6,460 bases of DNA from Pseudonocardiales bacterium (GCA_030840415.1 JAVEEO010000540.1:1-6460); one strand, 5' to 3'. Shown: positions 1 to 5,845, counted from the stretch's first letter. Notes: generated by a model from the letters alone, not told the origin. Translations and numbers: made by a program.

Positions 1-1691
1 TTGACGGTCAACGTGTCATAGGCGGTGGTGGTAGTGGTCTCGGCGGTGTCGATGTGCAGCCAGAAGCTGAACGTCGCGACACAGCCGGACGGGATGCTCA
101 CCGACTGGGACAGGGTGTCGGTGTGGGCGGTGCCGTAGCCGTTCATCCAGGCCTTCCAGGACCCGGCGTGCGCGGCTTCACCGGTGGAGTTGTCGACCAC
201 CCCGGCCGAGGCGGACCAGGGTGCGGCGGTCCCGGTCTCGAAGCCGGGGTTACCCAGCTTCTGCCCCGGCGAGGTGCAACCGCCACCGGTGGAGCTGATG
301 GTCCAGCTGAAGGTGGTCGAGCCGGACCCGCCCGCCGACGCGGTCGCGGTCACCGTCGAGGAGAAGGTGCCCGCCGCGGACGGGGTGCCGGAGATGACGC
401 CGGTCGAGGAGTTGATCGACAGACCGGTCGGCAGCCCCGAAGCGCTCCAGGTGTACGGCGCGGTGCCACCGGAAGCCGTCATGGTCAGGCTCTTGGCGGT
501 GCCCACCGTGCCGGTCTGCGAACCCGGGTTGGTGACCGTCACGCCGCTGGTGCCGTGGGTGACGATGGCGTGGCTGATCGCGCAGTTGTTGGTGTCGTTG
601 GACCAGCTGGCCTGCTCGGCGTAGGTGCCGAACGAGCCGAAGGAGATGTTCGCGGCGCCACCGGTGGTGCCGGGCGACAGCCACGCGCACTCGTCGGAGT
701 TCTCCTGGCCCGCGTAGGAGCTGGTGGTGTGGTTGGTCCAGCCACCGGCCGGGTTCTGGTCCGACATCATCTCCTGCCACTCGTGGCCCAGCGTCATCGT
801 CCAGCCGTCCAGGGTTCCGGGCGAGTTGACGAAGCCCACGCCGCAGCCGGCACCGGAGTCGATGTTGTACGGCTGGTTGGAGAAGGCGATGTCGCCGTAG
901 GGCGAGCTCGCCGCGCCACCGGTCAGCGTGGTGTCACCGTTGTAGTCGTGCCACGCGCAGTACTGGCCCTGGTAGTTGTCCGGGTTGGTGCCGTGTGGCG
1001 ACAGGATCACGTAGTAGGCGTAGCGGTTGGAGGCAGCGGTGGTGTTGCCGAAGTGCGCGGCAGCATTGACCGCCTCGACGGCGAGCTGGTGACCCGAGGC
1101 CGCGGCCGGCGAGGCGACCGAGTTGTCATACCAGACACCGGACAGCACGCCACCGGTCTGGTAGGGGATGTAGCTGGCACCGCTGGCCGGGCAACTGGTC
1201 GCACCGGTGGCCACCCCCGCGCCGTCGCACCACTGGGTCAGCTCGGCCGACCACAGCTCGTTGTTGGTGCCGATGCCCTTGAACATCTGCTGGGCCGCCC
1301 CGGCCGCACCGGCCGAGTCGCCGCTGAACTTGGCGTTGCCGTTGGCGTCGGTGGTCTGGGTGCCCCACTGGCTGCCGTAGAAGACGAAGTAGACCTTGGA
1401 GTGCCCGCTCTGCACGCCGATGCCGTCGACACCGCCGCCGTAGGACAGCGTCTGGGGGCCGGTCGCGGTGATGGTCGAGGGGTGCGCCTTGGCGTAGGCA
1501 TTCATCTTGGCCTGGTTGTCACGGGTGGGGATCACGCCGTGCCGGTAGCTGTGACCGACCGCGGGCGAGTACGGGTTGCCGGTGGCCGCGGCGGCCGAGC
1601 CGGCCGTGACGATCCCGGTGACGGCCAGGGCCGCGAGGCTCGCGACCCCGACGATCGCGCCGCTGCGGCGCGACCTGGTGTGCAACGTCAT
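1..1691 (-). CDS. Secreted multidomain protein: GHExxE domain, putative Ig domain, C-terminal jelly-roll-like domain (3' end missing)
   Basis: 563 codons are visible from ATG 1691-1689, and the frame is still open at the window edge. Residues 1-36 form a signal peptide: basic start (RSRR at 6-9), hydrophobic core, then GSAAAA, so the protein is probably exported. Residues about 40-380 form a domain with six cysteines (155, 167, 245, 283, 335, 370), suggesting three disulfides. It contains GHEWQEMMSDQNP with H303, E304 and E307, then QENSDECAW at 329-337. This resembles a zinc-peptidase site but is HExxE, not HExxH. Residues about 383-467 match the putative-Ig (He_PIG) type (LPTGLSIN, GVISGTPSAAGT). 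From C472 onward comes an NPGFETG...HTDTLSQSV domain, with C537, that I know as the C-terminal module of many actinobacterial secreted peptidases; its last part is missing. A secreted hydrolase is inferred; substrate unknown. The N-terminal domain also recalls plant PHI-1/EXORDIUM proteins (weak). It has its own promoter region and no operon partner in view. Confidence 0.88.
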   Translation of the reverse strand, partial: MTLHTRSRRSGAIVGVASLAALAVTGIVTAGSAAAATGNPYSPAVGHSYRHGVIPTRDNQAKMNAYAKAHPSTITATGPQTLSYGGGVDGIGVQSGHSKVYFVFYGSQWGTQTTDANGNAKFSGDSAGAAGAAQQMFKGIGTNNELWSAELTQWCDGAGVATGATSCPASGASYIPYQTGGVLSGVWYDNSVASPAAASGHQLAVEAVNAAAHFGNTTAASNRYAYYVILSPHGTNPDNYQGQYCAWHDYNGDTTLTGGAASSPYGDIAFSNQPYNIDSGAGCGVGFVNSPGTLDGWTMTLGHEWQEMMSDQNPAGGWTNHTTSSYAGQENSDECAWLSPGTTGGAANISFGSFGTYAEQASWSNDTNNCAISHAIVTHGTSGVTVTNPGSQTGTVGTAKSLTMTASGGTAPYTWSASGLPTGLSINSSTGVISGTPSAAGTFSSTVTATASAGGSGSTTFSWTISSTGGGCTSPGQKLGNPGFETGTAAPWSASAGVVDNSTGEAAHAGSWKAWMNGYGTAHTDTLSQSVSIPSGCVATFSFWLHIDTAETTTTTAYDTLTV

Positions 1692-1697
1692 GTGTGA

Positions 1698-1703
1698 CCT
1701 TTC
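1698..1703 (-). promoter_or_regulatory. Ribosome binding site of the secreted-protein gene
   Basis: GAAAGG on the minus strand lies six nucleotides before ATG 1691-1689. This spacing supports that start. The encoded N-terminus is also exactly a signal peptide, so no upstream start is needed. Confidence 0.6.
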
Positions 1704-1735
1704 GGGAGGGGTAGGGCAGGGACGGAGGGCAGGGG
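1704..1735 (+). other. Six-run G tract (potential G-quadruplex); C-rich in the leader RNA
   Basis: The plus strand has G-runs of at least three at 1704-1706, 1708-1711, 1714-1716, 1719-1721, 1727-1729 and 1732-1735, with spacers of one to five bases. This satisfies the common G3+N1-7 quadruplex pattern with runs to spare. The tract sits 13-44 nt before the start codon of the minus-strand secreted-protein gene. The G-rich strand is therefore the transcription template, and the RNA carries the C-rich, G-poor complement. The pattern is seen directly; folding or a regulatory role is inferred. Confidence 0.5.
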
Positions 1736-1742
1736 CAGTACG

Positions 1743-1783
1743 CGGCAGCGCGTCCGGGCCAGTTCGACCCGGGCGCGCCGCCG
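1743..1783 (-). repeat. Long inverted repeat: 17-bp hairpin in the 5' leader
   Basis: Arms 1743-1760 and 1766-1783 pair around a 5-nt loop (1761-1765). There are 17 base pairs with one internal mismatch (1753/1773). Pairs 1747/1779 and 1759/1767 are G-U in minus-strand RNA but A-C/C-A in plus-strand RNA, so the fold favours the minus transcript. No U-run follows, so it is not a standard intrinsic terminator. It ends 51 nt before the secreted-protein start codon. Confidence 0.6.
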
Positions 1784-1937
1784 TTGTTTCTCGAGGACCG
1801 AGCCGCAGCCGCACGAGGCGGCGCGGGCACGGGTCTTACGGCGCCGAACGGAACTCCTTTCGCCGCCGTGGCGGGGGCAGCCACTGGACAGGACTCAGGC
1901 GGTACGAACCGCCGGCGCTTTTGGTGGTTCGGGCGCG

Positions 1938-1967
1938 AACGTAACCGAATGGACAATAAGTAGTCAA
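1938..1967 (-). promoter_or_regulatory. Candidate promoter for the secreted-protein gene
   Basis: On the minus strand TTGACT (1962-1967) and TACGTT (1938-1943) are separated by 18 bp. This matches the sigma-70/HrdB-type TTGAC and TAnnnT pattern. It sits at the edge of an AT-rich island, the only such place in this intergenic region. Transcription would start near 1931. Confidence 0.45.
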
Positions 1968-2080
1968 TGGCGGGATCGAGATTTAGTTCAGACCCGACTT
2001 CTTCCGTTGGCATCCTTCGAAATCCAAGTCATGCAGTCACCAAATCCTATTTGCATGCTATTCACATCTCGAACACATTA
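1941..2080. other. AT-rich island with operator-like repeats
   Basis: By my count 61 of 140 bases are G or C (44%), far below the surrounding sequence. It holds an inverted repeat CATGCA (2030-2035) and TGCATG (2052-2057) with 16 bp between, and a direct repeat CACAT at 2063-2067 and 2074-2078, spaced 11 bp start to start. It lies beside and upstream of the predicted minus-strand promoter, so it may be the control region of the secreted-protein gene. I see no convincing gene in it. Confidence 0.45.
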
Positions 2081-2380
2081 AAGCCTGCCGGTGCCCGCCG
2101 GTGCGGTGATCGCGTCCTGGCACGGGCCCGGTGCAGACCGCGCTCAATCCGGGCCGAACCGGCGGCCTCGCCGGCGCCACCGACGTTGGCAGGCCTCGCC
2201 CGTCGCAGCGTGGGCAAGGACCGAGGCAGCCCCACGCGAGTCGATGTGAGCGCAGCACGAACATCCAGGTAGTACCGGGCAGATTCGAATCGTGGCGAGC
2301 CGACTGCCGGAGCTCGCGCCGGGCGACGCCGCGACACCGACACCGCTGCAACCTGCCGGAACCGCCGCCGGGCGCCGGCG

Positions 2381-2406
2381 CGGAAATGCCGGCAGACGCA
2401 TTTCCG
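2381..2406. repeat. Perfect 9-bp inverted repeat
   Basis: CGGAAATGC (2381-2389) and GCATTTCCG (2398-2406) are perfect complements around the 8-nt loop CGGCAGAC. With an AAA/TTT core inside GC-rich surroundings it stands out more than the purely G/C repeats nearby. It could be an operator or an RNA hairpin. No T-run follows on either strand, so it is not a typical terminator. Confidence 0.55.
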
Positions 2407-2828
2407 GCTACCGCGTTCTCGCCATTCGAACCCGCCGGGTCCGACCTGTCAGGACAGCACAGTCAAACGCCCGCCGTCCTGCGACGGGCTGCCACTCGCC
2501 GGCGGCCGATCGACCTGCCGAATTATCCGGCTGCCGTCGCCGGTGACAATTTCGCCGATCCGGGGATGGCAGCGTCGCAGAACCTCCGTCAATCCCGGAC
2601 CGCACGATCCGCGTCGCTGATTTCGAGGAACAATCCCTCGACCGCGACCCACGGCCGGCCATTCCTACCGGTGCGAGCGCACGCCGCGTCGGCCGGCCCT
2701 GGCTCTGTGCGGCGCCGTTCGTACCGGCCGCCGCGGGGTGCCCGCCCACCCCGGATGAGTGGCAGGACCCGCGGACGATCATGCAAAATGCTCAGGTCAG
2801 CTTCTGCGTACGAGCAGACGATCCGGTC

Positions 2829-2833
2829 GAGGT
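2829..2833 (+). promoter_or_regulatory. Ribosome binding site deciding the GAF-ANTAR start
   Basis: GAGGT lies seven nucleotides before GTG 2841, followed by a second purine run AGGG. The in-frame ATG at 2781 has no comparable site; its nearest purine run is about 13 nt away. This favours the GTG start. Confidence 0.55.
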
Positions 2834-2840
2834 AGGGCGT

Positions 2841-3578
2841 GTGGACACCAGCGAGATGATGGAACTGTCGCAGGAGTTCGCCGTCCTCGGCGCTGAACTG
2901 CACGGCGTCGGGGACAACCAGGCAGCATTGCGCAGGATCGTGGAGTTGGCGGTCAAGCACGTCGACGGCTGCAACTGGGCCAGCATCACCACGCTGCGCA
3001 GCGGTCAGGGCTACAGCGTCACCGTCTCCGACGAGGTGGCCGGCCAGGTGGACGCGCTGCAGTACCAGTTGGGTGAGGGACCGTGCCTGTCGGCTGCCGA
3101 GAACTCCGCCGACTACCTGCTCTTCGACGTCCGGGACGAGCCCCGCTGGCCCCGGTTCGCCCGGGCGGCCGCCGCCCAGACCCCGGTTCGCAGCGTGCTG
3201 GCCTTCCGGCTGGCCGCCGGCCGCCCGGTGGCCCTGAACCTGTACGCGGACCAGCCGGGTGCCTTCAGCTCCGATGCCGTCGACACAGCCACCATCTTCG
3301 CCGCCCACGCCTCCATCCTGGTCGCGCTGAACGAGGCCCAGGACCAGGCCACCAACCTGGAGGCCGCGCTGGAGAGCAGCCGGGTCATCGGCGTGGCGCT
3401 GGGCGTGCTGATGTCGGCCCGCAAGGTGACCCAGGAGCAGGCCTTCCAGTTGCTGCGGACGGCCAGCCAGAACCTGCACCGAAAGCTGCGCTCGATCGCC
3501 GCCGAGGTGGCCGAGACCGGCACCCTGCCCGAGCTGCCGGCGCCCAGAACGGCGGAGCCGACCGAGGCGAACGGCTAG
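2841..3578 (+). CDS. GAF and ANTAR domain-containing RNA-binding antiterminator
   Basis: From GTG 2841 the product is 245 residues, a usual length for actinobacterial GAF-ANTAR proteins; the in-frame ATG 2781 would add 20 residues unlike the family. A GAF sensor domain spans about residues 9-160 and includes the LQYQLGEGPCLSA segment common in this group. An ANTAR domain follows at about 172-227 (ALESSRVIGVALGVLMSARKVTQEQAFQLLRTASQ), then an unstructured Pro/Ala/Thr-rich tail. ANTAR proteins bind paired RNA hairpins with six-base loops and prevent transcription termination; the GAF domain probably senses a small ligand or redox state. No kinase or PAS/ANTAR partner is visible, so the signal and targets are unknown. 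The gene converges on the transporter gene, with overlapping stop codons. Confidence 0.93.
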   Translation: MDTSEMMELSQEFAVLGAELHGVGDNQAALRRIVELAVKHVDGCNWASITTLRSGQGYSVTVSDEVAGQVDALQYQLGEGPCLSAAENSADYLLFDVRDEPRWPRFARAAAAQTPVRSVLAFRLAAGRPVALNLYADQPGAFSSDAVDTATIFAAHASILVALNEAQDQATNLEAALESSRVIGVALGVLMSARKVTQEQAFQLLRTASQNLHRKLRSIAAEVAETGTLPELPAPRTAEPTEANG

Positions 3579-5053
3579 CGACCGCCGGCCGGTGGCGGCG
3601 GCTCGGTCATCGGATGGGTGCCTGCCAGGGCGGGCTGGTCGCTGCCTGCCAGCACCTTGTCGGAGATGGTGAGCCCGGCCAGCAACCCACCGGCGATGCA
3701 CAACCCGGCAGCGATCAGCACCGCCCGGTGGAAGCCGGCAGACAGCGCCGCCGGGTCCGACAGCGCCGCCGGGGTGATGCCGGCCAGCGCCGGCAGCACC
3801 GCGACGGCCAGCAGGCCGGCCGTCCGGGCCACGGCGTTGTTGACCGCCGAGGCGATGCCGACCTGGCGTTCCGGAGCCGCGGCCAGCACGGTGGCGGTCA
3901 GCGGTGCCACCGTCGCGCTCAACCCGAGGGCGAACACCAGCATGGCCGGCAGCACCCCCGTGAGGTAGGCCGAGCCGGCCCCCAGTCTCACCAGCAGAGC
4001 CAGCCCGGCGCCGGCCAGCACCGGACCGAACGTCATCGGCCAGCGCGGGCCGATCCGCTGCGCCAGCCGGCCCATCCGGGCCGACAGCACCAGCATCACC
4101 GCCGTCACCGGCAGCAGCGAGCTGCCCGCGGCCACCGGCGTGAAGCCGGCGACCAGCTGGAGTTGCACCGGCAGCAGGAACAGCGCCCCGGACAGCGCCG
4201 CGTAGACCAGCAGGGTGACCAGGTTGGCGGCGCTGAACTGCCTGGAGGAGAACAGCGACAGCGGCATCATCGGATCCCGGCCGCGGTGCTCGTTGACCGC
4301 GAACGCGATCAGCAACAGGGCGCCGGCCGCCGCGGTGACCACCAGCGACACCGGCCAGCGCCGCACCGGGCCCTCGGTGAGGGCATAGACCACAGCCCCC
4401 AGCCCCAGCGCGGCCAGCGCCGCGCCGGTCAGGTCGAGCCGCCCGGTGGCCTGCTCGTCGCGGGTCTCGGGGACCCAGCGCCGGGTGACGGCGAGGACCA
4501 CGGCGGCCAGTGGCAGGTTCAGCAGGAACACCAGCCGCCAACCCCAGGGGGCCACGCCGGCCAGCAGGCCGCCGACCACCGGCCCGATCGCGGTGGCGAT
4601 GCCCCCCAGCCCCGACCAGGCGCCGACCGCCGCGGCCCGGTCCTCGCGCTGGAACACCGCCTCCAGGATCGCCAGCGAGCCCGGGGTGAGCAGTGCCGCG
4701 GCCACCCCCTGGACCGCGCGCATGCCGATCAGCACCTGCACGGTCGGCGCCAGCGCGCAGCCGGCCGAGGCGATCGCGAACCACAGCACACCCTGGGCGA
4801 AGATCCGTCGCCGGCCCAGCCGGTCACCGAGTGAGCCGCCGAGCAGCAGCAGCCCGGACAGGGTGAGGGTGTAGGCGTTCAGCAGCCACTGCAGGCTGGT
4901 CAGGCCGGCGTCCAGGTCAGCCCCGATCCGGGGCAGCGCGACGTTGACCACGGTGGCGTCCAGGGCCGCGATCCCGCTACCCAGCACGGCGGCCGCCAGC
5001 ACCCACCGTCCGGCGCGCGAGCGCAACGCCAGCGGTCCGGGCGGTGCGGTCAT
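3575..5053 (-). CDS. MFS transporter, DHA2 (14-TM drug:H+ antiporter) family
   Basis: This 492-residue integral membrane protein has about 14 hydrophobic helices, the DHA2 pattern. Family marks are visible: LDATVVNVALP in TM1 (about residues 31-41, motif D1), GGSLGDRLGRRR after TM2 (about 72-83, motif A), the AIGPVVGG motif C in TM5, and WRLVFLLNLPLA in TM6. Such proteins export hydrophobic drugs, dyes or metabolites in exchange for protons; the substrate cannot be read from sequence. ATG 5053-5051 follows GGGGTG at about 4 nt and gives a normal short N-terminus. The C-terminal tail is short and Pro-rich. No TetR/MarR regulator lies next to it in view. The gene diverges from the carbonic anhydrase gene and converges on the GAF-ANTAR gene, sharing its stop bases. 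Confidence 0.94.
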   Translation of the reverse strand: MTAPPGPLALRSRAGRWVLAAAVLGSGIAALDATVVNVALPRIGADLDAGLTSLQWLLNAYTLTLSGLLLLGGSLGDRLGRRRIFAQGVLWFAIASAGCALAPTVQVLIGMRAVQGVAAALLTPGSLAILEAVFQREDRAAAVGAWSGLGGIATAIGPVVGGLLAGVAPWGWRLVFLLNLPLAAVVLAVTRRWVPETRDEQATGRLDLTGAALAALGLGAVVYALTEGPVRRWPVSLVVTAAAGALLLIAFAVNEHRGRDPMMPLSLFSSRQFSAANLVTLLVYAALSGALFLLPVQLQLVAGFTPVAAGSSLLPVTAVMLVLSARMGRLAQRIGPRWPMTFGPVLAGAGLALLVRLGAGSAYLTGVLPAMLVFALGLSATVAPLTATVLAAAPERQVGIASAVNNAVARTAGLLAVAVLPALAGITPAALSDPAALSAGFHRAVLIAAGLCIAGGLLAGLTISDKVLAGSDQPALAGTHPMTEPPPPAGGR

Positions 5054-5083
5054 CGGGCACCCCGTCCACGTCCCGGACCGCCG

Positions 5084-5106
5084 GGCACCCCTGCAGGCAT
5101 GGTGCC
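5084..5106. repeat. Operator-like nested inverted repeat upstream of the MFS gene
   Basis: GGCACC (5084-5089) and GGTGCC (5101-5106) flank an 11-bp spacer containing the palindrome CCTGCAGG (5090-5097). It begins 31 bp upstream of the transporter start codon, where an operator or 5'UTR hairpin could sit. A possible minus-strand -10 box, TAGGGT (5158-5163), has no good -35. CGACTCG also occurs twice, 22 bp apart (5122-5128, 5144-5150). Regulatory function is inferred only. Confidence 0.3.
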
Positions 5107-5320
5107 TTCCTCCCTCGCTGACGACTCGCCGGCGGCCGACGCCCGACTCGACGTCCCACCCTAGGACGACTGGTGGTCGCCGGCGCCTCCAGCCGAGCGG
5201 TGGTCAGTCTCGCATTCCCCCGGCCGCACCGGCGGCGCGCAGTGACGCGAAAAGGAAGCGGGAGCCGGAGTGCCGCCGAGGGGGTGCGCCACCGACCCGC
5301 CCCGGTGCTTCTGCTGAAAT

Positions 5321-5325
5321 GGAGG
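5321..5325 (+). promoter_or_regulatory. Shine-Dalgarno unusually close to the carbonic anhydrase start
   Basis: GGAGG ends one nucleotide before ATG 5327, where 5-9 nt is normal. The frame is closed upstream by TGA 5315-5317, so no earlier start is available. The next in-frame candidate is GTG 5348, without a clear RBS. The same bases also encode ATG GAG GCA TGA (5319-5330), whose stop overlaps the gene's ATG. Confidence 0.4.
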
Positions 5326-5326
5326 C

Positions 5327-5845
5327 ATGATCGAGACGTTTTCCGATGTGCTCAGCGCAAACCGCGACTACGCGGCGAGCTACATCGACCGGCAACTGGA
5401 AGGCCGGGCGGCCCGCGGCCTGGCGGTAGTCACCTGCATGGACTCGCGGATCGAGCCGTTGGCCATGCTGGGCATGGACAAGGGCGATGCCAAGATCCTG
5501 CGCAACGCCGGCGCCCGGGTCACCGAGGACGTGCTGCGCACCCTGGTGCTGGCCGTGCACCTGCTCGCGGTGCGGCGGGTGATGATCGTGGCGCACACCG
5601 ACTGCCGGATGTCGAAGGTGACCGACGAGCAGGTGCACGCCCACATCCTGACCGGTTCCGGGGTGGACACCCGCAGCCTGGACTTCGGCACCATCGCCGA
5701 TCAGCGGGCGGTACTGGCCCGCGACGTCCGCAAGGTCCGCAGCTCGCCGTACCTGCCCAAGGATCTCGCGGTGATCGGCTGCGTCTACGACATCCGGACC
5801 GGCGCCCTGAGCGTGGAGGTCGACGGCGCGACGCTGGACGTCTGA
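5327..5845 (+). CDS. Beta-class carbonic anhydrase (Rv1284-like subclass)
   Basis: This 172-residue cytosolic enzyme is predicted to interconvert CO2 and bicarbonate. The zinc site is complete: C37 with the D39/R41 dyad in CMDSR, then H90 and C93 in HTDC. RNAGA (59-63) follows the usual beta-CA layout. Length and spacing resemble the short actinobacterial class of Mycobacterium tuberculosis Rv1284. Residue 94 is Arg, where the better-known members have Gly (HTDCGM). No signal peptide is present. It is probably monocistronic: the upstream gene diverges, and the downstream gene converges after 4 bp. It may supply bicarbonate for carboxylases or help pH balance; nothing in the window ties it to a pathway. 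ATG 5327 is chosen because an in-frame stop lies just upstream and the N-terminus fits the family. Confidence 0.93.
   Translation: MIETFSDVLSANRDYAASYIDRQLEGRAARGLAVVTCMDSRIEPLAMLGMDKGDAKILRNAGARVTEDVLRTLVLAVHLLAVRRVMIVAHTDCRMSKVTDEQVHAHILTGSGVDTRSLDFGTIADQRAVLARDVRKVRSSPYLPKDLAVIGCVYDIRTGALSVEVDGATLDV

Larger units (their letters stand above)
1692..1931 (-). promoter_or_regulatory. Candidate structured 5' leader of the secreted-protein gene
   Basis: If the promoter at 1938-1967 is right, the transcript has an untranslated leader of about 240 nt. In order of transcription it holds: a 5-bp hairpin with a 6-nt loop (1898-1913), a 5-bp hairpin with a 7-nt loop (1868-1884), a strong Shine-Dalgarno-like GAAAGGAG (1854-1861) with no start codon at usable distance, a 5-bp hairpin with a 5-nt loop (1808-1822), the 17-bp hairpin (1743-1783), a C-rich tract (1704-1735) and the true RBS. 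I do not recognise a known riboswitch class. Hairpins are common by chance in GC-rich DNA, so only the 17-bp one is strong by itself. Confidence 0.35.
2081..2840. other. GC-rich intergenic stretch with inverted repeats and no convincing gene
   Basis: Open frames cross this stretch on both strands, but their products are Arg/Pro/Ala-rich low-complexity strings with no recognisable domain or good RBS. Inverted repeats seen: CCGGCG/CGCCGG (2159-2174, 4-nt loop), CGGAAATGC/GCATTTCCG (2381-2406, 8-nt loop), CTGTC/GACAG (2446-2457, 2-nt loop) and GGCCGGCC/GGCCGGCC (2653-2660 with 2691-2698, enclosing GTGC/GCAC at 2671-2682). Some may belong to the promoter and leader of the downstream GAF-ANTAR gene, but I could not pick a convincing plus-strand promoter. 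A decayed gene or a small RNA cannot be excluded. Confidence 0.5.

Noticed and set aside
54..1697. A 547-codon open frame on the plus strand opposite the secreted-protein gene
   Set aside because: Its product is a Gly/Arg/Val-rich string without domains. It mirrors the codon bias of the minus-strand gene, which has a signal peptide and recognisable modules.
1743..1783. Intrinsic terminator
   Set aside because: The stem is strong but no T-run follows on either strand, and it lies in the presumed 5' leader of a gene rather than after one.
1830..1931. Known riboswitch (c-di-AMP ydaO type or cobalamin) in the leader
   Set aside because: Short similarities exist (GCCACTGG on the plus strand; an actinobacterial secreted-protein context), but the conserved core segments I know for these classes are absent. 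An Rfam search would settle it.
2278..2300. tRNA T-arm-like sequence around ATTCGAAT (also near 2424-2434)
   Set aside because: The flanking 5-bp stems do not pair, and no D-arm, anticodon arm or acceptor stem can be drawn at either place.
2781..2783. ATG start for the GAF-ANTAR protein
   Set aside because: No suitably spaced RBS, and the extra 20 residues are unlike the family; GTG 2841 has GAGGT at 7 nt.
2131..2835. A 234-codon plus-strand open frame in the intergenic region
   Set aside because: Arg/Pro/Ser-rich low-complexity product, no RBS of note, and it would overlap the leader of the regulator gene. I treat it as chance in stop-poor GC-rich DNA.
2589..4784. A 731-codon minus-strand open frame spanning the regulator and transporter genes
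   Set aside because: It is antisense to the GAF-ANTAR gene and out of frame with the transporter; composition is Arg/Gly/Ala-rich with no domain. A plus-strand frame at 3083-4834 is rejected for the same reason.
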